64,000 bases of DNA from Choanephora cucurbitarum (Eukaryota > Mucoromycota > Mucoromycetes > Mucorales > Choanephoraceae): assembly GCA_025331435.1 (NCBI GenBank), contig JAIWNI010000075.1:62001-126000 (forward strand), written 5' to 3'. A program made the position numbers and the translations under genes. Below, one piece after another: positions 33,064 to 44,405 of the stretch. The notes under the pieces were generated by a model that saw only the letters and a program-made list of their open reading frames with translations, made no database searches and was not told the DNA's origin. Each line of letters starts with the position of its first letter. The stretch's first letter is position 1.

Positions 33064-36000
33064 TTAAGAGGGTATATGATCATCAGGATCTGTTACCCAA
33101 ATACATCCATCTTTATCCTCTTCAAATGCTTCTCCTGTAGCCCACCTTCGCCACGCTTCCGCATACCCTCTTTCTAAATTCCGAGTCCATCGTGCTGTAT
33201 CGAACAATCGACTTTGCTCCCGTGTTGAAAATAACTGTTTCCGTAATTGCATCAACTGTCCATGTCCTTGACGTTTCATTCCAGTAGGCGTAGAGAGATA
33301 AGTGTAGGTCACGCTTTGTGCTAATTCTACTGCACGTTGCTCATAAGCTTCCTCTGTCATGACTACCATGGCATCCCCCAATCCAGTGGCCATAGCAATA
33401 CTTGCACCTACACGGGAGCACATCTTATGGATGTATTTAGGGAATGTCAGGATGGGTGTACCAGACCAGAGGATATCTGCTGCAGTTGTATGAGCATTAC
33501 ATTCGGGTGTATCCAAGAAGAGATCAGCCACACGTCCACGATGAATGTGCACATGTTTAGGCGCTACATCCGTAAAGACCACTCGTTGAGCGACATGAGG
33601 TCCTGCCCAGGCCAAGGCACATCGTTTGAGATGATGTTCACCTGCAGGCGGGAACCTGAGTAGCCAGAGGATAGAATTGGGAACACGTTCCAAGATCTTG
33701 AGCCAAACACGAAAGGTAGCAGGCTCTAGCTTGTAGAGTTGGTTGAAATTAGCAAAGATGACAACATCATCTGGCAATTGAGGAAAGAGTTCTCGACGCA
33801 TCTGCCATCGCTTTTCTTCTTCTCGTGTCCAGTCCAGATTCTCTTCTTCTCGAAAGCCTTGTTTGTGATCATTGACGAAATAAGAATGAGGCATGTAGAT
33901 GAATTTCTCAGTATAAGCAAAATCATCTGAGATTTGCTCAGGATCCAAGTCTCCAGGTAAATCACCCCCTTGAAGCTGTCCTCCACGATGATGGCGCCAG
34001 ACATGATCACTGACTTTTTCAGGCGGACACACAATTGGATCAGCCACAATGTAATCACACCATTGACCACCCAAGGTGCCTGCAAACCCCATAAATGAAC
34101 ATTGAACAGGACAAGGTCGAGCGGCAAAGATCTCATTTCGGGCGCCCTTGGTATAACCATTCAGGTTCACTAATACATGAATCCCATCAGAGACGACACG
34201 CTCCACTACCTGTTGGTTGGACCAGCTCGAGACATCGATGAAGTTCTCTGCCTCTTGTTCAATCTTGAGTCGATAAGGAGACTGATCGCTTGGTGTGGTC
34301 GCATAACAGTACACAGTGTATCGTGCACGGTCATGCATTCCAAAGACGGATTGCATCAGATGCGATAAAGGATGATTGTTGAAATCAGAAGAGATGTAGC
34401 CAATCTTCAGACGGTGTTGTGGAGGTGGAGGTGGAGGGTAGACATGTGCAGGTAGCCAGCTGGAGGTCAAGGCTGTATGTGAGATACGCAGTGCATTTCG
34501 ATGTGAAATCAAGCGGATCTGACGTGCGTCCAGAGGATAGGTGAACGTATGAAACGGTAAGACAGTAGGTACAGGAGGCACGCTGAGATGAGCAGGCATC
34601 AAAGGTCGAGCATATTGAATGGCTGTCTCATGTTCTTTTTGTTGAAGTCGATTCACATACCACAGATACTGTAGCCGTCGCATGATCCTCTCTACCATCC
34701 GAATCAACCAACCTCCTTCGTTCTTTTTGGAAGCCGTCTGTAGATCCGCCAAACGAGCTCGCCAATGGACGAGTGAATCGCCAGAGATGGCCACCCATCG
34801 TTCAATCAAGGATTCGCCTAATGTCTTGTGATGCACAGGAACATTCAGGATGCCTGCACCCCAAAGTGATCCTTCCTCTAACTGTCGATTCACAATATCC
34901 ACAATATGACTCATCCAGCCGGTAGGAGGTTGATCTGGTGAGGGAGGTATGAACTGTCCATAGGCATCCACACTTGCTTCCTGCCTCACGCCTCCACGTC
35001 CACGCCAATCACAGACACCATTCAGCGAGTTGACTAAACCGCAGACAGCATCAACAAAGTTAGGATTGACTTCGACAGCACGGCGATACCACTGAACTGA
35101 TTCTTGTACTCGGCCCAGATCTTTGATGGCATTTCCCAGGTTGGCCAAGGCCACATCGAACTTGGGATTGAATTCAACGGCCTTCTCGTACATGCTGACG
35201 GCTTCGTTCAGGTGACCCATGTCTTTAAGTAGTGAACCTAGATTAGTATAGAGGTGTGGGTGACGAGGATCCAACTGAAGTCCGTACATATAATATTGCA
35301 TGGCTAACATGGTGCCTGTCAAAGGTTGTACAGTGAGTTTGACAGCCTGCATCGTCACGGTAGCAGGAATGCTGCTGAGGATGATACCCAGATTGTTGGC
35401 AGTGCTGGGACTGGCATGGAGTGCCAAACTCATGTAGTACAAGGGTAACAACATGGCTAAAGTCGGCTTAGGTGCACCCACATTGGCCGAATGAAGTAAA
35501 TCTTGATAGAGCTTAGCGAGTGTCAACAAGAGAACGGATGTTGTTTGATTGGTCTGTTGAATATGTGTCATGGCATCAGGCCCCGATAATGAGACGAGTG
35601 TAGGCAAGAGACCATTGGCATTCGGAAAGGCCAGCTGTAAGATCCGAACTGCTTGATCGGGTTGTAGCAAGAGCAAGGGCAATTCTGATGGACTGGTTGG
35701 ATGACAGGTATAACAGATCAAGCGACAGAGAGACATCAGGTCGATCCCACCAAAGGCCAATTCAAGTCCCTTTTCATATTCTCGTTGAGCACCCAAGGTA
35801 TCACCCAAGGCATACTTTAGATTTCCTTTAGCATAAAACAGGTTTTGTAATCGAGAGAGTTGATGGACAGGTAGCTGAGGTGGTGCTTTGAGTGGAGTGG
35901 TAGGCTGTTTGAAAAAGAAGGATTCGACAAATTCGCAAACGGCCAAAGCCTCCTGGTACCGAGTTTCCCCTTCTGTCTTGGCACAAAGCACACCTACTAA

Positions 36001-36703
36001 ATTCTCTACAGCGTCCCAATAGGCAGGTCTCAGTTTGACTGCCTGATACCACCATCGTTCTGCTTCTGTTGTCTTGCCCATGCTTCGTAAGGTGGTGCCG
36101 ATATTACTCATGGCCTCAACATAGTGCCCATCGTATTTTAAAATCAATTGGTTGTATTTAAGTGAAAGTGAATAGTCTCCATAAGAATAGTAGACACAGG
36201 CAAGTAATAAGAGTGTCGGCAGATGGGATGGATAGGCGTCATGAAGAGAATGAAGTAAAGGTAGTAGATAGGGATTACGAGGCGATGTGGAGTAGAGTGT
36301 ATGTGCATACTGTAGTAGGTGTTCACGCCATTCATCTGCATTGTTATCCAAGTGGAGTCGTTTTACCTCGGAGGGTTCGGTACGACGGCTTGAGAGATAT
36401 TTGCGCTTAGGATCATAATAATGATTGACCCAGCCATTCTCAAAATAGTAACTGGCGAGTGTCGGGGATTGAGGTGGTACCATGATAGAGGGGTGTTGAT
36501 TGGTAGTAGGCATAGGCTGCAATGGTGATGATAGTTCTTGTTGAAAATAGGCAAAGGCAGCAGGATCATCATGGCTGACATGCTGTTTTTCTTAAGTTCA
36601 TCTTAAAAGAATTTATTTAAAAAGATAAGCTTACATTGAAATCAACAGGCTGCTTTAATGATCTAGTTTGGGGTATAGTGCCATCATTCAATAATGGATA
36701 CAT
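33064..36703 (-). CDS. O-GlcNAc transferase (TPR plus GT41 catalytic domain)
   Basis: Two exons, 36703-36635 and 36582-33064, encode 1195 residues. The N-terminal half is a TPR superhelix (for example LGSLLKDMGHLNEAVSMYEK and LGNAIKDLGRVQESVQWYRR). The C-terminal half is a GT41 domain: KIGYISSDFNNHPLSHLMQS with the histidine region, VLVNLNGYTKGARNEIFAAR, FANFNQLYKLEPATFRVWLK with the lysine that contacts UDP, ILWLLRFPPAGEHHLKR, FLDTPECNAHTTAADILWSG and GTPILTF. It transfers GlcNAc from UDP-GlcNAc to Ser/Thr of nuclear and cytosolic proteins, or could transfer fucose as plant SPINDLY does. HTT and GTP residues agree better with OGT. Such enzymes are absent from yeasts and most ascomycetes. Confidence 0.9.
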
Positions 36704-37236
36704 TGATAAAAAGAAGTAAAAAAAAGAAGTAAAATAAAATACAAAAAAAAACTAATATTTTTTAGATCCTTTTTTCTTTGGATTTCTACGTCATTCGCTT
36801 TGTATTCTAAACCCGCAATCTCAAACAATGAAATGCATGAAAATACAACTCCTTTGAGAGAGAAATAACCTATCATTTTGGTACAAACGATTGGCGTTTA
36901 CAAGCAATGGATCAACAGAGAGTGCAGATGACTTGTACTTCTGATGAGTTTCAATAGAGCTAGTTGTTCCCCCCCTTTTTTTTTTGTGGACATAGTGAAG
37001 TCTGTAGTGTAGAGAGAAAAGAAGCCGTTTGATTTCTCTCAGAATAATTAAGTTTTGTACTACTTGATTGACAAAGAGATAAACAGAGTGCTTATGACCT
37101 TCATTTGGTTTGACTTATTTCCTCTTTGTCTTTTTTTTTTTCGGTTGGATACAATGTCTAAATGAGCCATTTGTTACAGTGTAGCTAGATGGGTTCAACT
37201 AACTTTATTTGACCAAGCCCTCTATAAAAGAAATCT
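36704..37236. other. Intergenic, nothing recognised
   Basis: About 530 bases: the promoter region of the O-GlcNAc transferase gene on the right side of that gene and the 3' region of the LRR gene. T/C runs at 36969-36984 and 37131-37141. No gene. Confidence 0.6.
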
Positions 37237-38094
37237 TTAATTACCCAATGTTGTATTCGCTTGCTGTAATCGATAAAAACATGTTTGACTACAGGCTTTT
37301 GAGGCAATGGGAAGAGGATCAAACTGGACAACTTCAAGTCCCTGATGAAAGAGAGGAACAAGACAGACATCGCACTGATCAACCAAGTCAAGTTGATCCG
37401 GCACCATCGTTTTCTTTTCTGGCACTTCAGACGCCAACAAGACCGCACGAGAATCCTCATCCGTCTGACAGATCAGACCGATCGTCTGTTGGCAGATGGC
37501 CTTCAATGACATCCAACTGGTGCGAGGTTGTGCATCCATAGGATTATTGTCAAGCCAACAACGTTGAAGATCTAACTGTCGTACAGCCACTGGTAGGCAG
37601 TGCAACTGATTGTCTGTCAAGTCCAAGATGGACAGATCTCTTAATCGACGTAGTTGCGAAGGCATCTGTTGAATCTGGTTGTTGTGTAGATAGAGTTCAG
37701 CGAGATGGGCAAGTGAGCCAACATCAGGTGGGATCTCGGTCAGTTGGTTGTGGCCCAAATTAAGTTCCTGAAGGTGCTCTAGTCGCCATAGTTCTTTAGG
37801 TAAGGATGTCAGTTGATTGTTCTGAAGTTGGAGTGAGACTAAGGTCTGTAGGAAAGGTACAGCAGGTGAAGCAATACGCTTTATATAAAAAAAAAAAGAG
37901 AGGGTTAGTTTTCTAGGGGGAGGAGGGACAGTTGTTTTTACCAGTTCATTTAATTGAAGAAAAGAGAGATAGGCTTTCGTATTAAAGTTCAAGGTATCTG
38001 TAGGCTTCTTCTTTTGCCCATCGGATGTATATAAAGTGGCTACACAGCCATTCATATGCCATAGCACTGCTGATTTATGTTCATCTTTAGACAT
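37237..38094 (-). CDS. Leucine-rich-repeat protein
   Basis: Two exons, 38094-37942 and 37878-37237, encode 264 residues. After a short N-terminal segment, four to five LRRs of the typical x-L-x-x-L-x-L-x-x-N-x-L type follow (TLVSLQLQNNQLTSLPKEL, LQELNLGHNQLTEIPPDV, AELYLHNNQIQQMPSQL, SILDLTDNQLHCLPVAV). The C-terminal domain has a C-x-x-C pair (CDVCLVPLFHQGLE) and a later CSQTC, a spacing suggestive of a small metal-binding cap seen in some fungal LRR proteins. The partner and function are unknown. The start at 38094 was chosen because the upstream frame is a T-rich leader. Confidence 0.75.
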   Translation of the reverse strand: MSKDEHKSAVLWHMNGCVATLYTSDGQKKKPTDTLNFNTKAYLSFLQLNELVKTTVPPPPRKLTLSFFFYIKRIASPAVPFLQTLVSLQLQNNQLTSLPKELWRLEHLQELNLGHNQLTEIPPDVGSLAHLAELYLHNNQIQQMPSQLRRLRDLSILDLTDNQLHCLPVAVRQLDLQRCWLDNNPMDAQPRTSWMSLKAICQQTIGLICQTDEDSRAVLLASEVPEKKTMVPDQLDLVDQCDVCLVPLFHQGLEVVQFDPLPIASKACSQTCFYRLQQANTTLGN

Positions 38095-39375
38095 AGCATT
38101 TCTTGATTTGTCAGAAAAAAAAAAAAAGAAAACACACGCACACACTTTTTAAAAATGGAGTTTAAAAAAGGGCTACTAAAAGAGAGCTTATAAGGTATGA
38201 AATGAATGCTACTCAAAAATAACCATTTGATCATCTTCCAATGTCACTCAAAATACACATTTAGCTTATTATGATAAATTGACAACTTTAGAGTCAACGT
38301 CTTTAGATATCATACAGACAAGTCATTTGAAGATCCATAAGTTTCGAGTCAAAAGCATCGTTTCTAGAATAGAAGGCGTACAATGATTTGTTTTGTTTAG
38401 AACGCCATCTTATCAGTGATTGAATTTATAAGTCCTTGTCTAGGATACAGATTGTAATTGCTTTAACTTGAATGCTATTGAGAACACTTTCTTTTTAAGA
38501 GGAGGGGACTATGCACTGTATAGAATGAAGTGACTACCCTTGTTCCCGTGATTTCCATCCGAAAGAAGAAGGGATGAGGTCATGTTTAAAAGGTCTCCCC
38601 CTTATTCACTGATGTGTAACCCATTGAGATAATTGGCATACACCTTTTTAAGACAAAAAAAAATAAAGTGAAACAGACTATTGATGAAGAAGAAGGTGTA
38701 ATTTAATTGGGAATGGGGTCAAGCAATAATGAGACGGAAGAAAGGGGCCTTTTTTAAATGAAAAGCGTTGTTTTTCTTTGAGTAACATGTTGTTTGAGTG
38801 CCTTTATTTTCTATATTGTAAGACAGTAGTCTATCGTTCTCCCCACACAACATACACCCCCCCAACTTTCACTTTAAAATAGGAACTTTACCGTTTGAAT
38901 AATCCCTTTCTCTAGTGAATATGACTTGATTCTGTTCAAAATAACTTTTCTTATCACGCACAAGGTGATGACACCAAGTAAGGTATGTGTGTGTGTAACT
39001 TAAAGGGGAAATGGGTATTGGTTTAAGCAGGATGTTTTCTATTGCTACTGTGCTAGTCTAAAATGGTGAATAGGATAGTATACTCATCATTGCCAATTGA
39101 AGAAAAGCAGTGGTATCATGTACAAGTAACCCCTAATTTGAATGGTTTCTTATTGCACCATGTAAGTTATTCGCCTTTGAAGACATTCAAATGAAGTGGA
39201 ATCAAAGATAAACTTTTCTTTACTGCTCAAAAGAAAAATCATGCATCATTTTTTTTTCTCATCAGCTTACAAGTCCGCTAAATTCCGTTACAGTAATGAG
39301 GTACGTATCTTCTTTTATAAACAAAGAAAAAAAGAGGTTTAGAATGCTCTTTTCTTCTTTATTTCTTAAAAAAAC
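38095..39375. other. Intergenic, nothing recognised
   Basis: About 1.3 kb between the promoters of the LRR gene and NIPSNAP. It contains a C-run near 38860 and TG repeats near 38985. No coding frame of interest. Confidence 0.6.
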
Positions 39376-40724
39376 ATGCTTTCCTTTCGTTCTGTTTTAC
39401 GTACACCTAAGCGTCTCTATGCTCGCTCTTTCTCTAGTTATCCTGCATTGATGTTACCCAAGGTAGAGGATGCACCTGAATCAATCGATCCTACAGCCAA
39501 CAAACAAGGCTCTCCTGGTTTCATCCAATCTGTCCTGTACGGTAAAGAGTTGACAGGTGCAGGTAATGTATTGGCACCTGAAGACAACACGACGCATTCG
39601 AAAAAGTTGGCTCGTGGCAAATATGTTCATGAAATGCAAAGTAAAAAAAAAAAATCACTTCTTATCTTTTTTTATTTGATATTCATCTCTCTCTTTTTTT
39701 TTCTTTAGCGCATCGAGTCAAGCCTGATAAGGTAGAAGCTTATATTCAGTTGTTGTAAGTGTATCATTTGATTTAAAGTGAGGTTCTTTTTCTCATTCCG
39801 ATTCAGGTCACATCATTATCCTTTGATAGCCAATGACCCTCAAAACAATGTTCATTTGTGTGGTAGTTGGGAAACAGTGGTAGGTGAATTAGACACATTT
39901 GGTAAGTTTTATAAAACATTCTCTTTGATGTGATGAATTGACATTTGTTACAAGTTCATATTTGGGAATACAAAGGTTATGTTGGCCATCAGGCTACCAT
40001 GGAAAGATTATCCAAAGATCCAGTAAGGACAAATAACATAATAACAGGAAGTGAGTGAAACTCAATAGGATTTAAGGCTTATGCTCAGTTTTTGAAAGAT
40101 CTCCGACCTCTTTTGATTTCGCGTGAGAACAACATGATGCTTGAGTTTTCTTTTTGGAAGACTTCACCTCCTCAAGTTACACATGGTATTTATGAACTTC
40201 GAAAGTATCATTTGAAGGTAATGGTGTAGCATATAAGCATAAAGATGCTACATGACATACTTAAATTTTTTAATATATAAGCCCGGTAATTTGCTTGAAT
40301 GGGAATACCATTGGTAAGTTTTTTAAAAAAAAAATGAAGTTAAAAGAGTTGGATGGACTTATGTGTAGAGTAGGCGTAAAGGATTAGAATGTCGAAGTCA
40401 ATTCTGTGAACCTGTGGGTGCTTGGTTTAGTCAATTGGGTCAATTGCATACAGTACAACATATGTGGACTTACCCGTAAGTTCAAAATGAAGCCTTCACT
40501 CTAACAAAATTAATGTTGGTGATTAGTGATTTGCAGACAAGAAAGACCACAAGAGAAGAAGCTTGGAAGGTACAAGGATGGTCTGATACTGTTTATAAGA
40601 CAGGTAAAGTGGAATAAGAAGAAAACCAAGGACATCTGTTTTAATGCAATGTGCTTTAGTACGATTGATCGATAGTATGCACTCGTACATCTTGAAGCCT
40701 TTAGATTACAGTCCTTTAAGATAG
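39376..40724 (+). CDS. NIPSNAP family mitochondrial protein
   Basis: Nine exons (39376-39640, 39709-39754, 39807-39901, 39955-40022, 40077-40217, 40282-40313, 40374-40475, 40527-40603, 40660-40724) encode 296 residues. The N-terminus MLSFRSVLRTPKRLYARSFS is a mitochondrial presequence. The body has two ferredoxin-like NIPSNAP modules: HRVKPDKVEAYIQLL, CGSWETVVGELDTFVHIWEY, and YELRKYHLKPGNLLEWEYHW with VGAWFSQLGQLHTVQHMWTY. In animals NIPSNAPs are matrix proteins involved in mitochondrial quality control; a role here is by homology. It is unusually intron-rich for this window. Confidence 0.88.
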
Positions 40725-40804
40725 GCTGTTTATTTCAAAGATATTAGTTATATATATACAAATTAAAAAAGCTTTTGAGAAACATATACAAAAAAAAAAG
40801 TGGT

Positions 40805-41943
40805 TCATAAACAAGCGGTGAGATTGTCAGGTCCATCTTCAGTAGGACCAAATCGTCGTTGAAATTGAATGAGTTTTCGTGTCAACATGTCCATGATATC
40901 CATCGAGGTCTGTTCAGTCTGAATGACATTTAACGGAAGTGTACTGGCACTACTTAAAGAACAAGTGTCATCCTGGTGTGATCCATGGCCTGCATGGTCT
41001 TCTGTCTTGGAGGCCATCTCGACCTGAATCGAACTGATGTATTCCAGTATTTGGTTGGCACGTCGAGTCATGTCAGACAGGCTCATGTGGGCATGCGGTG
41101 GTCGTGTCTTGGCCGGTGGCGAGGCCGCTCTTGCCTGAGGCGAAAAGTAATCCCACAGGCTGTCGGTCATGTCGTCTGTAGGGGATAATTCGCGTACGGG
41201 CGTTGCTGTGCGTGACCTTGTCTTTCGTCTCCAACCTTTCTTGATCTTTTCGTCTGTCTTTCGTTTGATAGAGGATTTGATGGGGTCTGAGGGTGATGGG
41301 TAAGGATGAGTGTATGGTAAGAAGATCATGTTAAGTTTACCTTCCATCAGAGGTTCTTCTGTTAGACTGTCTAAGGGATCATCGTGCCTATGGGATTCAT
41401 ACATCTCGAAAGCAGTTTTGGCAGCCAAGACATCTTCTAATGACATAGAGGCCTCTCGACTGTTCAATGTGGTTCGTTTTTTAGGTGAAGCTACATAATA
41501 TCGTTTTGATCTAAATAAGAAAGTAAGGAGAAATAACCACAGGAGATTTTTTATTTTTTTACCTTCCATAGCGTATATGTTTATGATGTTCAGGTTTACA
41601 TTGTTCACAATAATATTGATCTGGAATATTGGGTGGTTCAAGTCCCATACATTCACAATGCTGCCATACTTCACATTTATCGCATTGGACCATTAAACCA
41701 AGACTGTCTAAAGAAATAAATGAATTACTGCTATTCTTTTTGATAGTTCTACATACGAGTATGGCCACAGATACATCGTGTGATGGAGCTGGTATCTGTA
41801 CTGTTTTCATCCGAAGTGGATTGAGACCTTCTTCTGGATTGTCTTTTCTTTCTTCTTCCACCTCGTTTACTACTATGAGCAACTTGTATAAAATGAATGA
41901 ATGATGGTGAATTGATGTTGGATCCAATTATTTTTTTACCCAT
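40805..41943 (-). CDS. PHD-finger protein, Cti6-like (Rpd3L histone deacetylase complex)
   Basis: A basic N-terminus ([16 protein letters not shown]) precedes a complete PHD finger: CICGHT, then [19 protein letters not shown] and YYCEQC, giving the Cys4-His-Cys3 zinc ligands. Downstream, [20 protein letters not shown] resembles the conserved helix of yeast and fission-yeast Cti6, a subunit that reads H3K4 methylation for the Rpd3L/Sin3 deacetylase. Introns interrupt after GHT, after RYG and after LMEG. A first intron directly after ATGG ([10 protein letters not shown]) or retention of that 57-base intron are both in frame. PHD identity is firm, Cti6 assignment moderate. Confidence 0.75.
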
Positions 41944-42694
41944 TCAAACTGAATTAAGATCACTTTTCTACTTATTTTAAACAAGTATGAATGAGAAAAA
42001 GAAAAAGAAGTGAGAGAAAAAAATGCGTGAAAAATATCCTTTTTTTTTAGGTTTTATTTTCGACAATAGATCGCTCATTGAAATGGCTGATTTTTAAATG
42101 AATAAAACAATAAGAGAATGAAAAAAAGGGTCTGACATAAAACACAATTGCACTTTTCTAAGCATTCCCTATGATTGTAATGCAAGTTTTTAAAAAAAAA
42201 AGACACTTTATTTATGCATGAAAACCAATTCTTTTGTAGGCCAATTTATCATGATGCTCTCCAAAATAGACCAGCCTCTCCTATTCATAAGATAAACACT
42301 TTCTCTTTTTCCTCTAGTTTCACACTTATAAACAAGCTCCAAAGAGGTTGTCATAAACCTTGTTCTGATATGTCGTACAAATAGAGTGACACACATAATG
42401 TGTAGCCAAAGGACTCTTATACAGTTGTATGAAATCCACCTGTCATTATTACTCAATTTTTTTTTGTAAGCATCAAATGAATGTATATCGTGCACTCATG
42501 ATGGCGTATGATGATGAGAATTTAAGCTGTTTATCAAAGCATGTCAAAGTGATCATCATTTTTCCCCTCTTATAAAGATGAGAGCAATGGAGATTGTTAA
42601 AATACTCTAACGGTATTCACGCTTGAAAGATGGTAAACATACATGGTTTATTTTATTTGACTCTAAATCAAGGCAATAGATGAACATTCTAATT
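41944..42694. other. Intergenic, nothing recognised
   Basis: About 750 bases of AT-rich sequence between the PHD gene promoter and the end of the histone-fold gene. No supportable gene. Confidence 0.6.
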
Positions 42695-43289
42695 TTAAGC
42701 TTTTGATTCTTCCATCACAGTATCTTCTTCCTCCTCTTCTTCCTCTTCCTCTTCTTCTTCCTCAGGTTGTGACGTTGTCTTTAATTTCTTAGAGGGCTGT
42801 ATTGAAGGTGTATCTTCATTCAATGCCTGTTTACGCTTCTCAATCGCCTGTTTCAATGTCATGGTGGTAGGAATGACATCTTCCAGAAACTCAAATTGTT
42901 CAATTTCCTTTACGGTACTGGCTATAGCATGTCTCAGCCTCTCTCCTTTATTTAAAAAATTGAACTTACCTAGATCTCGATAGTAAACTGTCTTTCGTTT
43001 TTCTTGTTTTGCTTTCGAAAAGGCTTCTGTCACAAGGTATTCCATAAACAGTTCCTATATACAAAAGAGAGAGATTAGTGGTGGAAGTCGATGGAAGATC
43101 AAGTATTACAGTGGCATAGGCAATACAGAAAGTGGCTTCCGCGTTGATCAATGAGACATCTTTATCTTCTTTGATCACGCGCTTCACTCGAGCAAGTGGT
43201 AACATGGTGTTGCCTGGTTTTCTTTCTACTGATTGCTTTTGAGAACGAGACGTGCTCTCTTGTGTAATGGGAGTTGCATCAGAAGCCAT
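42695..43289 (-). CDS. Histone-fold protein, Dpb3/POLE4/CHRAC1-like
   Basis: Three exons, 43289-43110, 43054-42970 and 42921-42695, encode 163 residues. The histone fold runs from LPLARVKRVIKEDKDVSLIN through ATELFMEYLVTEAFSKAKQE and KRKTVYYRDLASTVKEIEQF to FEFLEDVIPTTM. It matches the NF-YC-like subunit shared by DNA polymerase epsilon (Dpb3/POLE4) and the CHRAC remodeller (CHRAC1). In the cell it would pair with a Dpb4-type partner and bind DNA behind the replication fork or on nucleosomes. The C-terminal tail has 14 consecutive glutamates, coded by GAG/GAA. Which of the two complexes it serves cannot be decided from sequence alone. Confidence 0.82.
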
Positions 43290-43662
43290 GATCCAAGTGA
43301 ATTGAATTTTAATAAAATTAAAAAAAAGAGTGAAAAAATTCACCATCCTTACTTTTAAATTTTGGTGTTTAAGTTCATTTGGAAATAAGGCAGTTGACAA
43401 CAGAGTCATTTTCTCACCTCAGTCACATCTTAGGGCATTTAGAAAAGAAAGAATAGCTCTCATGTCTTGCATAACACATCACTTAATGGAAATCCTATGG
43501 TATTTTCAAACTTAGATTAAGGCTTATAAAAAAAAGCAATCTCAGTTGAGAATTTCATTATTTCCTTGCAACATAGAGAAAAGGTTGTTCATGCTGTTCA
43601 AAGAATTTTAATGCCAACTTGGACCTAACTGACTTTCAATTCATATCTTACTTTTCTTCTTC

Positions 43663-44397
43663 ATGTCTTATTCTAATCCTTATCCACCACAGACACGTAT
43701 TCAACAGATCTATCATACCAACTATCTATCAGAACAACCTTACCATGAAACCCCATCCCTAGTGGAACACTATACATCACGCAAACTCTATACTTGTCAT
43801 GAACCAGGCTGTTCAGAGTTCTTTGATCACGCCCATGGGCTACGCATGCATCAAAGGTAACTAAAGATGGCAACGGATGAAAATTTTAGAGGTCACTGAT
43901 AAATCTAGAAAAATATGCTTTATAGAAATCGACATGGGAGTGAGGATAGTTCACGACAAGGGAGACCTTATGTAATATTTTATACTATGAATTAATACAA
44001 CATGACTCATTATAAGGATGTTAGGTCTGTCCTTATGCAGAATGTGGTAAATCATTTACGCAGTATGGTAATCTAAAGGTAAAAAAGCTGAATTTTATGT
44101 AAATTGATCTCACTCCTATCAATTTTAGACGCATTCAAGAAAACATACAGGTGAACGACCTTATCATGTAAAGTGTTAGCATCATAAACATAAACACACT
44201 AGACACTCATTTAACTTTAGTGTTCTTATCATGGTTGCGATAAATCATTTACACAACTCGGTAATCTCAAGACACATGAAAAGATTCATTGGCCAGTCAA
44301 GCCATTTACCTGTGTCTATCCTAACTGTGGCAAAGGATTCACACAACGAGGCAATCTAAAGACACATCAAGTCAAAGTGCATCGAATGACTCAATAA
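43663..44397 (+). CDS. C2H2 zinc-finger protein with four fingers
   Basis: Five short exons encode four C2H2 fingers: [60 protein letters not shown] and [20 protein letters not shown], each with H-x3-5-H closing. The last three share the linker and helix residues Q-x-G-N-L-K-T, so they probably contact similar DNA triplets; TGERP/PVKPF linkers join them. The fourth junction uses the donor in CAT-GTAAAG so that HC is restored. It is likely a nuclear DNA-binding regulator of the kind related to yeast Azf1 or similar; the target is unknown. The 200-residue protein is nearly all DNA-binding domain, with only a short Tyr/Pro/Gln N-terminus. Confidence 0.8.
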
Positions 44398-44405
44398 TAA
44401 AGATT

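Noticed and set aside
33726..34160. Minus-strand 144-residue frame inside the O-GlcNAc transferase
   Set aside because: It lies wholly within the transferase exon in another frame and shows no family signal.
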